Assembly: GCA_000752215.1 (NCBI GenBank)
Contig: CCFG01000017.1
Coordinates: forward strand, 124,001 to 188,000
Length of the DNA: 64,000 bases
Direction: 5' to 3'
DNA from: a bacterium MS4
GTDB lineage: Bacteria > Bacillota > Clostridia > Oscillospirales > Acutalibacteraceae
Part shown: in pieces, positions 52,651 through 59,584 of the stretch
How positions within the stretch are numbered: the stretch's first letter is position 1
Layout: each line of letters opens with the position of its first letter
Translations under genes and position numbers: made by a program
The notes under the pieces: generated by a model
The model's input: the letters and a program-made list of their open reading frames with translations, nothing else
The model's database searches: none
Told to the model about the DNA's origin: nothing

Positions 52651-53508
52651 TTATGAAATTTGCTCCAAAGGTATTCTGTTGTTGAAAATTTCGATATGTT
52701 TTTTTACGTTCCCGTATACTTCACGTACCATCGCTTCATTGAGCGCAAAGTAATTGTAGGGGGCTTCCGTTCGGAAATACTTTTCCGCTCCCCGTGTCAG
52801 AGCGTCGAAATTGGCCGTGGCAATGTTGATTTTGCGGATACCGTGCTGAATACAGGTCCTGAAATCCTGAGGGCTGATTCCCGTACCGCCGTGAAGCACC
52901 AGGGGAACCGCGACCTTTTGATGGATTTCTTCCAGAATATCAAAACGGATTTTCGGCTCTGTGGTATAGTGACCGTGTGCATTCCCTATTGCAACGGCCA
53001 GGGCGTCCACCCCTGTTTCCTTTACAAAATCACGGGCGACGTCCGGATCGGTGCAGACCATTTTATGATTGAGGCTGTTGTCCTCGCTCCCGCCTACGAC
53101 CCCGAGCTCAGCCTCTGTGGATGCTCCGCGCTCTTCGGCCATCCGTATCACCTGTCCGGTGACCTTTATGTTCTCAGGCAGCTCGTATTTGGAGCCGTCA
53201 AACATGACGGACGTAAAGCCCAGATCGAGCGCCTGCTGTACGGTATCCACTGTCAGGCCGTGGTCCAGATGGACCGCGACATCCACTTTCGCATTCCTGG
53301 CCGCATGAATCATCATGGGCCCCATCAGATCCAACGGGGAATGTTTCAGCCGGATTTGCGCAATCTGCAGGATAATAGGGGTGTTCAGTTCTTCCGCCGC
53401 CTTGACCGCGCCAATCAGCATTTCCATATTTCCTACGTTGAAGGCTCCGACTGCCCTATCCTCTTTGGAAGCGTCCATAATGAGTTCCTTCATAGGACGG
53501 ATAGACAT
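52651..53508 (-). CDS. iolJ: 6-phospho-5-dehydro-2-deoxy-gluconate aldolase (class II aldolase)
   Basis: A 285-residue class II aldolase of the Fba/GatY/IolJ group. VAVHLDHGLTVDTV near 77 supplies the first zinc histidine and catalytic aspartate, the glutamate in STEAELGVVGG is near 130, and AIGNAHGHYTTEPKI near 175 and VLHGGTGI near 203 provide the other zinc histidines. In this setting it splits the IolC product into dihydroxyacetone phosphate and malonate semialdehyde. It is the first gene of the operon; AAGGATG precedes the ATG. Fructose- or tagatose-bisphosphate aldolase is possible by sequence, but the operon makes IolJ much more likely. Confidence 0.9.
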   Translation of the reverse strand: MSIRPMKELIMDASKEDRAVGAFNVGNMEMLIGAVKAAEELNTPIILQIAQIRLKHSPLDLMGPMMIHAARNAKVDVAVHLDHGLTVDTVQQALDLGFTSVMFDGSKYELPENIKVTGQVIRMAEERGASTEAELGVVGGSEDNSLNHKMVCTDPDVARDFVKETGVDALAVAIGNAHGHYTTEPKIRFDILEEIHQKVAVPLVLHGGTGISPQDFRTCIQHGIRKINIATANFDALTRGAEKYFRTEAPYNYFALNEAMVREVYGNVKKHIEIFNNRIPLEQIS

Positions 53509-53552
53509 GTTTCATCCTTCTCTCTGTAATGTTTTGGATATGTTATGACGAT

Positions 53553-53597
53553 ATGTTATCACTATGCTGCAAATTATTCAATAGATTTTCGCGAAAA
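53553..53597 (-). promoter_or_regulatory. Promoter of the 13-gene inositol operon with adjacent palindrome
   Basis: On the minus strand TTGAAT (53581-53576), a 17-base spacer and TAACAT (53558-53553) give a promoter. Immediately upstream of the -35, TTTTCGCGAAAA (53586-53597) is a perfect 12-bp palindrome that could bind a regulator. The 382-base gap to iolR is otherwise very AT-rich. Confidence 0.5.
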
Positions 53598-53788
53598 CTT
53601 AGGCAATTTTTATTTATTTATAATAACTTACAATATTCAAATAATTCCTTTATCAATAATTCACAACCGATCAGTCCCAAAAAGAATAAATTCACACCGT
53701 TTTTTGTGATTATATTTCTATATTATAATCAAACACTATTTTAATAAAAAATCAGCCAAAAGCTTTCCGAATTCGACAAATTTATGAA

Positions 53789-53817
53789 TTGCAAATTTTG
53801 ACTAAGTTCTATATAAT
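53789..53817 (+). promoter_or_regulatory. Promoter of iolR
   Basis: TTGCAA (53789-53794), a 17-base spacer and a perfect TATAAT (53812-53817) lie 74 bases before the iolR start. Confidence 0.55.
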
Positions 53818-53890
53818 AAAGGAACAATGTAACCATTTTTATATATTGCTCTATGATTTCCCGCGAATAACATTATGATTAGGAGTTAAA

Positions 53891-54652
53891 ATGATGCGGT
53901 CTAAAAGAATTGAAGAAATCAAAGCCTACATTTACGACAACAAAACGGTGACGCTCGACCAGATCTGTGAAAAGTTCAAGGTTTCGAAGAGCACGCTCCG
54001 AAGGGACCTGGACGAAATTTTGATGGAAAGCGACATTAAAAAAATTTACGGCGGTGTGACGGCGATTCCCAAAAGGGAGCTGACTTCCTTTGAGGAACGG
54101 AATATCTCGAATTCAGCGGCAAAGGAACAAATCGCTGCGGCCGCAGCCGAGCTGGTGGAGGACGGCGATATCGCCTTCATCGATTCGGGGACGACAACGC
54201 TGCACATCGTCGACTATATACGGGATAAAAAGAAAATCACCATCCTTACCAACAACGTGGAAATCATTTTGCGCGCAATCCCGTACGACAACATCAACAT
54301 CATTTCCCTTTCCGGTACGCTCAACCGCAAAACCCTGTCCTTTACCGGCACCAGTTCCGCACAGGTACTGCAGAATTACAATATCAGCAAGGCATTTATG
54401 GCTACGACCGGGTTTTCCATCGCCAACGGCGTGACCAATTCCTCTCCTTCGGAGTCCGATATCAAACGCATGGCCGTGAAGCGCAGCCAGCAGGTTTACC
54501 TTTTAGCCGACAGCAGTAAATTCGGTGCGGTTTCCCTGATTACTTACTGCGATTTGAGCCAGGTAAACGTCCTAATTACCGAAGCCGAACCGCCCAAAGA
54601 GATCCGCAGCTTTATAACTGGCTCCGGCGGCAGAATTCTTCTTGCCAAATGA
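53891..54652 (+). CDS. iolR: DeoR family regulator, probable inositol operon repressor
   Basis: A 253-residue DeoR-type regulator. The N-terminal helix-turn-helix (VTLDQICEKFKVSKSTLRRDLDEI) is at ~18-45. The C-terminal DeoR sensor domain (~75-235) has the sugar-phosphate-isomerase-like motif DIAFIDSGTTTLHI, TNNVEIILRAI and LADSSKFG. In Bacillus the DeoR-type IolR represses the iol genes and is released by the 6-phosphate made by IolC. The place between the iol operon and iolA supports the same role here. AGGAG precedes the double ATG. Confidence 0.88.
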   Translation: MMRSKRIEEIKAYIYDNKTVTLDQICEKFKVSKSTLRRDLDEILMESDIKKIYGGVTAIPKRELTSFEERNISNSAAKEQIAAAAAELVEDGDIAFIDSGTTTLHIVDYIRDKKKITILTNNVEIILRAIPYDNINIISLSGTLNRKTLSFTGTSSAQVLQNYNISKAFMATTGFSIANGVTNSSPSESDIKRMAVKRSQQVYLLADSSKFGAVSLITYCDLSQVNVLITEAEPPKEIRSFITGSGGRILLAK

Positions 54653-54687
54653 CGCGGCATTCAAAGAATTGATAAAATTGATTCATA

Positions 54688-54712
54688 ATTCATTTGCTTT
54701 TTACAAATGAAT
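54688..54712. promoter_or_regulatory. Inverted repeat between iolR and iolA
   Basis: ATTCATTTG and CAAATGAAT form a perfect 9-bp inverted repeat with a 7-base gap. It lies 36 bases after the iolR stop and about 55 bases before the iolA -35, with no T-run, so it may be an operator for iolA or a weak terminator. Confidence 0.4.
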
Positions 54713-54766
54713 AAAATCATTTTGCATATATAAATAACAATTTTCGATATTTATTTGGTAATTGAC

Positions 54767-54795
54767 TTGATTTTTTTATTATTCAAAGATATAAT
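54767..54795 (+). promoter_or_regulatory. Promoter of iolA
   Basis: TTGATT (54767-54772), a 17-base spacer and a perfect TATAAT (54790-54795) give iolA its own promoter, with AAGGAGG 6 bases before the ATG further on. Confidence 0.6.
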
Positions 54796-54850
54796 GGTTA
54801 AAAGATTCATAACTTACTCATAAGTTTATCATTTTTAAGGAGGAAAAAGA

Positions 54851-56362
54851 ATGAGTGAAGTCAAGAAACTGAGACCTTATATCAACGGAGAATTCATCGA
54901 GTCAAAGACGGAAAAATACAGTGACGCCTATGATCCGAGTACCGGCGAAGTGATCGCCAAGGTGCCCTGCTGTACACCGGATGAGGTGGAGCAAGCGGTC
55001 GCAAGCGCCAAGGCGGCTTACCCGGGCTGGTCGTCCACACCGGTCGTAAAGCGCGTGCAGATTCTTTATAAGATGCGGCAGCTGATCGAGGAGCACCTCG
55101 ACGAACTGACTTATCTGGTCGCGCAGGAAAACGGCAAGAACTGGTCGGAGGCGCAGGGCGACGTGCTGAAGGCGAAAGAAGGTACCGAACAGGCAATCTC
55201 GGCACCCTCGCTGATGATGGGCGAAAGCCTGATGGATGCCTCCAAGGGCTACGATACCGTTCTGTACCGCGTCCCTCTGGGCGTTTGTGCGGGAATTATC
55301 CCCTTCAACTTCCCGTCCATGATCCCAATGGGCTGGATGACGCCGATCTGCATTGCGTGCGGCAACACCATCGTTTTAAAAGCGGCGACGTTTACCCCGC
55401 AGTCCGCTCTCCGGTTTGCGGAACTGTACAAAGAGGCCGGCCTTCCGGACGGCGTCATCAACATTGTCACCTGTTCCCGGCATGAGGCCGAAATCCTTCT
55501 GACCCACCCCGATGTAAAAGCCATTACTTTTGTAGGCTCCACCGATGTCGGTCAGCATATTTATTCCACTGCGGCCGCACACGGAAAACGGGTACAGGCG
55601 CTTTGCGAAGCAAAAAACCACGCTTTGGTTTTGAACGACTCACCGGTTGAAAGAACCGCGGCCGGTATCATTAACTCTTCTTTCGGCTGCGCCGGCGAGC
55701 GCTGCATGGCCCTTCCCGTCGTCGTCGTCCAGGAAGGGATCGCCGACCGGCTGGTCGCCGAGATTGTGAAACAGTCCAATACGATGAAAATAGGGCCTGC
55801 CTATGACAAAACCACGAAGTTAGGTCCCGTGATCAACGAGGCGCACCGCCAGTCCGTATCCGACTGGATTCAGAAAGGGATCGACGAGGGAGCCGCCCTT
55901 GTGCTTGACGGCAGGAATGTCAAAGTAGAAGGCTTTGAAAAGGGATTTTACCTTGGGCCAACCATCTTTGACCACGTAAAACCCGGCATGACGGTCGGTG
56001 AAAGAGAAATCTTCGGGCCTGTGCTCTGCATTAAGAGAGTAAAAACCTTTGAAGAGGGCCTTGCCGTTATGAACGAGAATCCGTTTGCGAACGGCTCCGT
56101 GATCTTTACCCAGAACGGGCATTACGCCAGGGAGTTTGTCCGCCACACCGACGGCGGCATGGTTGGCGTGAATGTCGGCATTCCGGTACCCGTGGGATAT
56201 TTCACCTTCTCCGGGCATAAAAAGTCCTTCTTCGGCGACCTGCACTGCCTCGGCAAAGACGGCTACCGGTTCTATACGGACAGCAAGGTCGTCACCACCC
56301 GCTGGTTTGATGAAGAAGAATCCAAATCCACGACTGTAAGCACCTGGGACGGCACCATCTAA
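54851..56362 (+). CDS. iolA: CoA-acylating (methyl)malonate-semialdehyde dehydrogenase
   Basis: A 503-residue aldehyde dehydrogenase. The active-site cysteine is in SFGCAGERCMALPVVV near 285, and FVGSTDVGQHIYSTAA near 225 is part of the cofactor site. The MmsA/IolA subfamily is shown by GICAGIIPFNFPSMIPMGW-like CAGIIPFNFPSMIPMG near 150 and GIPVPVGYFTFSGHKKSFFGD near 445. It oxidises malonate semialdehyde to acetyl-CoA and CO2 with NAD+ and CoA, finishing inositol breakdown. It is transcribed away from the main operon, after iolR, with its own promoter and terminator. Confidence 0.95.
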   Translation: MSEVKKLRPYINGEFIESKTEKYSDAYDPSTGEVIAKVPCCTPDEVEQAVASAKAAYPGWSSTPVVKRVQILYKMRQLIEEHLDELTYLVAQENGKNWSEAQGDVLKAKEGTEQAISAPSLMMGESLMDASKGYDTVLYRVPLGVCAGIIPFNFPSMIPMGWMTPICIACGNTIVLKAATFTPQSALRFAELYKEAGLPDGVINIVTCSRHEAEILLTHPDVKAITFVGSTDVGQHIYSTAAAHGKRVQALCEAKNHALVLNDSPVERTAAGIINSSFGCAGERCMALPVVVVQEGIADRLVAEIVKQSNTMKIGPAYDKTTKLGPVINEAHRQSVSDWIQKGIDEGAALVLDGRNVKVEGFEKGFYLGPTIFDHVKPGMTVGEREIFGPVLCIKRVKTFEEGLAVMNENPFANGSVIFTQNGHYAREFVRHTDGGMVGVNVGIPVPVGYFTFSGHKKSFFGDLHCLGKDGYRFYTDSKVVTTRWFDEEESKSTTVSTWDGTI

Positions 56363-56456
56363 GCCGAAACCCATTTGTACATAGCCGGCAACAGAACCGG
56401 CGCAGAAGCTGGAAGGACGCTGCCCCGTTCCTTCCGGTGACAATTCCTCCCTCCAC

Positions 56457-56498
56457 AGAAGCAAAAGGCTTACCGTTCATGTAAAGCCTTTTGCTTCT
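56457..56498 (+). terminator. Terminator of iolA
   Basis: AGAAGCAAAAGGCTT pairs perfectly with AAGCCTTTTGCTTCT over 15 bp with a 12-base loop, followed by CCATTTAA. It separates iolA from the MFS gene. Confidence 0.7.
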
Positions 56499-56655
56499 CC
56501 ATTTAATAGCAGCGATCTCTCAAATTGAAAGTTGGCGGAATCTGCTCCGGTCAGCGAGGGGCCGCACCCACAGTCAAACAACAAGGCGGAGAAAAGCATT
56601 CCGTCTTTCTGCCAATCTAACCGCCAAACCATCAGATCAGAGGGGATTTCCCATT

Positions 56656-57834
56656 ATGATAACCGTAGCAGAAAAGAAAAGGCAGGACACGCCGCAGATC
56701 CTTCTCCTGTCCGTTATTGTGTCTCTTTTTTGGTTTTGCCAGTATGTTTATATTTCCTACCAAACGATCTACCTGTCGGGGATCGGCTGCGCGCCCACCC
56801 TGATCGGCATTGTAACAGGCGCTTATGGATTCACGCAGATGGTCATGCGCCTGCCGCTGGGCGTAACGTCTGACCGCTATGGCAGGCAAAGATTCTTTAT
56901 TATACTCGGAATTTTCAGTGCCGGAACCGCTTCCCTGTTTCGAATCTTTCTGCCGAACGAATACGGTTTTTTCCTCGGCAACCTGTTTTCCGGCTTCGCT
57001 TCGGCCACCTGGATTTCTTTTATGATCCTGTTTTTCAGCCACTTTCAGGAAAATCATCTGCAAAAGGCTTCCGGCTTGATTGTCGGCGCGAATAATCTGG
57101 GGATTTTTCTCGGCTTTTCCGCAGGTGCCCTGCTTTACCGGCATTTTGGAATGCATCTGCTGTGCATACTGAGCGCCACCTCCGCGCTTCCAGCGCTTTT
57201 CCTGTCACTGTTTATCCTCGAGCCGTCTCATGAAGGGCAGGCGCCGCCCGTAAGGGATTTACTGAAGATATGCACGGACAGGCGTCTCATTCTTTTTTCC
57301 CTGCTTGCGCTGATTCAGCAGGGGGTACAGATTTCCACCTCCATGTCTTTTACAACGCAGGCGGCGCAGGCGCGCGGGGCGGACAGCACACAGATCGGCT
57401 TATGCTCCGTCATTTACATAGTCACAGCGGTGCTCAGCTCTTATTTCACCGCCTCAAAAGCGGCTCATAAGCTCGGCCCTTCCTTCTGGATTCCTGTGAT
57501 TCTGGCCTGTCTGACGATTTACTGCCTGTCGATTCCAAATCTTCCGAACATAGAGTGGTTTTACCCTGCACAGATTTTATCGGGACTTTCCACTGGGATA
57601 CTGTTTTCCTTCTGTACCTCCGAAGCGATGAAAAACATCCCCAAAGAAACGAAATCGACCGCGATGGGATTTTATCAGTCGGTCTATGCGGCCGGCATGA
57701 CCGTGTTACCGATTGTGACCGGCGCTTTGACCAGCGTATTTGGATTGCGCAACGCTTTTTACTCCCTCGCCGGTCTGACCGCAGTCGGGCTGGACGGCGC
57801 CATTGTTTATTACTGTAACCGGCGCGGAGCCTGA
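56656..57834 (+). CDS. MFS transporter
   Basis: About 392 residues with some 12 hydrophobic segments. TGAYGFTQMVMRLPLGVTSDRYGRQRFFII near 55 contains the MFS motif A (G-x-x-x-D-R-x-G-R-R) between helices 2 and 3, and GFASATWISF and GANNLGIFLGFSAG follow. The substrate is unknown; location beside iolA could mean an inositol or acid transporter, but the terminator before it and lack of shared signals make this weak. The ATG at 56656 has AGGGGAT about 11 bases upstream; the frame extends to 56491 through the terminator, so that start is unlikely. Confidence 0.85.
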   Translation: MITVAEKKRQDTPQILLLSVIVSLFWFCQYVYISYQTIYLSGIGCAPTLIGIVTGAYGFTQMVMRLPLGVTSDRYGRQRFFIILGIFSAGTASLFRIFLPNEYGFFLGNLFSGFASATWISFMILFFSHFQENHLQKASGLIVGANNLGIFLGFSAGALLYRHFGMHLLCILSATSALPALFLSLFILEPSHEGQAPPVRDLLKICTDRRLILFSLLALIQQGVQISTSMSFTTQAAQARGADSTQIGLCSVIYIVTAVLSSYFTASKAAHKLGPSFWIPVILACLTIYCLSIPNLPNIEWFYPAQILSGLSTGILFSFCTSEAMKNIPKETKSTAMGFYQSVYAAGMTVLPIVTGALTSVFGLRNAFYSLAGLTAVGLDGAIVYYCNRRGA

Positions 57835-57905
57835 TTCTGAAAAAAACGGACCCGAAGATACGACGGAAAAAGATTTTTCCTCGCTCCAAAACCTTTGGAC
57901 TGACA

Positions 57906-57951
57906 AATCAAAAAGCGCACGACTGAATGAACAGCCATGCGCTTTTTGATT
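57906..57951 (+). terminator. Terminator of the MFS gene
   Basis: AATCAAAAAGCGCA pairs perfectly with TGCGCTTTTTGATT (14 bp) with an 18-base loop, 70 bases after the MFS stop. The T-rich stem itself can act from either side. Confidence 0.65.
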
Positions 57952-58086
57952 AGAATAAATACAAACAGTATATTTTTATATATTTATTACAATTATTGGG
58001 GCAATTTTCAAGACTGATTGTATTAAAATAATCAAATTATACTTTATGTATCAATAATTTCATAAATTTACTCAATACATCAAAAC

Positions 58087-58188
58087 TACAGCAATTCCAT
58101 TTCAGTTTGCGAGACAAAACACGTTTCTCACCCGCCAGAGGCGGGTGAGAAACGCAATCTTGTTGCAGAATCATCTGGAAATGCTGTA
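58087..58188. repeat. Dispersed ~101-bp palindromic repeat, copy C
   Basis: It begins TACAGCAATTCCATTTCAGT and ends CATCTGGAAATGCTGTA, as copy B. The central stem is CGTTTCTCACCCGCC / GGCGGGTGAGAAACG: both arms differ from copy A (CTCCCC/GGGGAG here CTCACC/GGTGAG), so base pairing is kept by paired changes. Confidence 0.85.
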
Positions 58189-58260
58189 GGAATACGATTC
58201 ATCTTATGAAGCACTCACAAAATGTTCCTCTGATAAGCATATTTCCTCCTGGGATAATCG

Positions 58261-58671
58261 TCAGACGGACTGTTTGATCGGTTTGTTCATGCAATTTGAT
58301 TTTGACAGATGAACAGAACATGCCTGATCGTAAAACTGAATTTTATAATTTACTTTGGCCAGGTGCTTTTGTAACTCCTGAATCTGCTCCAGCACGCTTT
58401 CCCGCTGCCGGATGAAGATCTGCCGTCTTTCTTCCAGCGTCGCATCCCCTTCAAGCGAAAGATCGATATACTCCTTGATTTTCTTAATCGGCATCCCCGT
58501 ACCTTTCAGGCAGCAAATTACGGACAGCCTTTCCAAATCGGAATCCGTAAAGACTCTGATTCCATTCTCCGTCCGTTCAACAAACGGCAGAAGGCCCTCT
58601 TTTTCATAATAACGCAGCGTGTGCGCCGTCAGGCTCATTTTTTCCGCCGCCTGTTTAATAGTATAACCCAT
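58261..58671 (-). CDS. MerR family transcriptional regulator
   Basis: About 136 residues. The MerR winged helix is at the N-terminus (YTIKQAAEKMSLTAHTLRYYEKEGLLPF), followed by ENGIRVFTDSDLERL and the long dimerisation helix (RQIFIRQRESVLEQIQELQKHL). Two cysteines (C115-type in DQACSV and a later one) could sense thiols or aldehydes as in the AdhR/NmlR group, but this is a guess. ATG at 58671 has GGGGG 7 bases upstream. GCTCTAAGTCGAGC-type dyad at 58715-58728 upstream of its TATAAT (58694-58689) may be its own operator. No obvious target gene is adjacent. Confidence 0.88.
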   Translation of the reverse strand: MGYTIKQAAEKMSLTAHTLRYYEKEGLLPFVERTENGIRVFTDSDLERLSVICCLKGTGMPIKKIKEYIDLSLEGDATLEERRQIFIRQRESVLEQIQELQKHLAKVNYKIQFYDQACSVHLSKSNCMNKPIKQSV

Positions 58672-58714
58672 TGGAAATCCCCCCACTTATTATACAAATT
58701 GTAAATCTTTTTTC

Positions 58715-58728
58715 GCTCGACTTAGAGC
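58715..58728. promoter_or_regulatory. Dyad in the merR promoter region
   Basis: GCTCGACTTAGAGC (plus strand) has 4-bp inverted ends GCTC/GAGC and lies between the merR -10 (TATAAT, 58694-58689 on the minus strand) and upstream DNA. MerR proteins bind in such spacer regions. The -35 is not clear. Confidence 0.3.
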
Positions 58729-59043
58729 AAACATTAACGTTTAAAACAGTATAACACAGAACGGGAAAAATGAAAATCGTTCTGCAACATAAACACAGCG
58801 GCTCTTTTTTGCATTCTCTCTTTTCGTCCGCCGTTTGCATAAAAACAGCACAGCACTGGTCTGGTTCTGTAAAAGGGGCCAAGCTTCTTTGTCAAAGCGG
58901 CTGAGAAGCTCTTCGGCGAACTCAACGCCGCCTGTCGGTCGGCGCCGTCCAAGAGTAGGATGAAATTAGGGGAATTAAACAGGAAACAAAATTAAAATCC
59001 ATGATTTATAGTGAATATAACAGTTTCCTTTATGAAATCCTTC
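58729..59043. other. Intergenic stretch with no gene recognised
   Basis: This 315-base segment between the merR promoter and the hyd promoter holds a GC-rich patch (about 58880-58950) inside AT-rich DNA. Short frames cross it, but none has a ribosome site or a recognisable domain. I see no tRNA or repeat shared with the rest of the window. Confidence 0.5.
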
Positions 59044-59071
59044 TTGCTTTTTCTCAGAACCATGATATAAT
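59044..59071 (+). promoter_or_regulatory. Promoter of the H-cluster maturation operon
   Basis: TTGCTT (59044-59049), a 16-base spacer and a perfect TATAAT (59066-59071) place transcription start near 59078, about 230 bases before the first ORF. Confidence 0.6.
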
Positions 59072-59077
59072 ATTAAC

Positions 59078-59284
59078 AAATAAGTTTTCGGTGCGCCGAC
59101 TGAGACGGAGTTTTTCATCTTACGGCAAACCATGGGGAAACTTTTCAAAAAGTGATCGTACTGAATGCAGGAGGGTTCGTCCCGAATGAGAAGGCGAGAG
59201 AATAGTGGAAATTCAAAGGGGCACGTCTGCGCGCCTTTGTTTTGATATGCTATCCCTGTGCCTTTTCGGCGCAGGGATTTTTTT
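59078..59284 (+). ncRNA. Candidate structured 5' leader (attenuator) of the hyd operon
   Basis: The ~207-base leader has a possible first stem, GCCG-AC-TGAGA pairing with TCTTA-CGGC (59095-59126), a small GGG/CCC hairpin with a TTCGT loop near 59173-59183, a moderate hairpin CAAAGG/CCTTTG followed by TTTT (59214-59243), and a strong terminator at 59253-59284 just before the ribosome site. That is the layout of a riboswitch or other attenuator. I could not match its conserved bases to the core motifs of TPP, FMN, SAM, cobalamin, ZTP or cyclic-di-GMP riboswitches. Confidence 0.45.
59253..59284 (+). terminator. Intrinsic terminator inside the hyd leader
   Basis: TCCCTGTGCC pairs with GGCGCAGGGA (10 bp, one G-U) around TTTTC and is followed by seven T. 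It ends only 21 bases before the first start codon, and the AAAGGAGG ribosome site comes after it. It must be overcome for the operon to be expressed, unless another promoter lies inside. Confidence 0.75.
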
Positions 59285-59305
59285 GAACGGAAAGGAGGCT
59301 ATCCA

Positions 59306-59566
59306 ATGGAATCCAGAATCGCTCTGGTCGGAATTGTAATGGAAAATACCGACTCGGTGGAAAAAATCAATGCCATCCTCCACGAATACGGGGAATACAT
59401 TGTGGGAAGGATGGGCATTCCCTATCACAAACGGCATATTTCGGTCATCAGCATCGTGATGGACGCGCCGGGGGACGTCATCAGCGCCCTTTCCGGGAAG
59501 CTGGGAATGATTCCTCACGTCAACATCAAAACAGTCTACTCAAAAGTTCCCCCAACGGAAGAGTAA
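59306..59566 (+). CDS. TM1266-family small protein, iron-only hydrogenase system regulator
   Basis: An 86-residue protein. SRIALVGIVMENTDSVEKINAILHEYGEYIVGRMGIPY followed by ISVISIVMDAPGDVISALSGKLGMIPHVNIKT matches the short ACT/NikR-like domain annotated as TM1266 family, found beside hydE, hydG and hydF. It probably binds a small ligand and may regulate; no DNA-binding helix is visible. Start ATG 59306 has GGAGG 7 bases upstream. It is the first gene after the leader terminator and lies 18 bases before hydE. Confidence 0.9.
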   Translation: MESRIALVGIVMENTDSVEKINAILHEYGEYIVGRMGIPYHKRHISVISIVMDAPGDVISALSGKLGMIPHVNIKTVYSKVPPTEE

Positions 59567-59584
59567 TCAGAACGGAGATTATGA

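Noticed and set aside
58734-58952. A 72-residue minus-strand ORF in the GC-rich patch
   Set aside because: It has no ribosome site, its composition is unlike neighbouring proteins, and it overlaps the merR upstream region. It may be a remnant, but I could not support a gene.
59088-59200. TPP riboswitch (because of GGTGCGCC...CTGAGAC near 59090)
   Set aside because: The second conserved half (CTGGATAATGCCAGCG-like) is not present in the leader.
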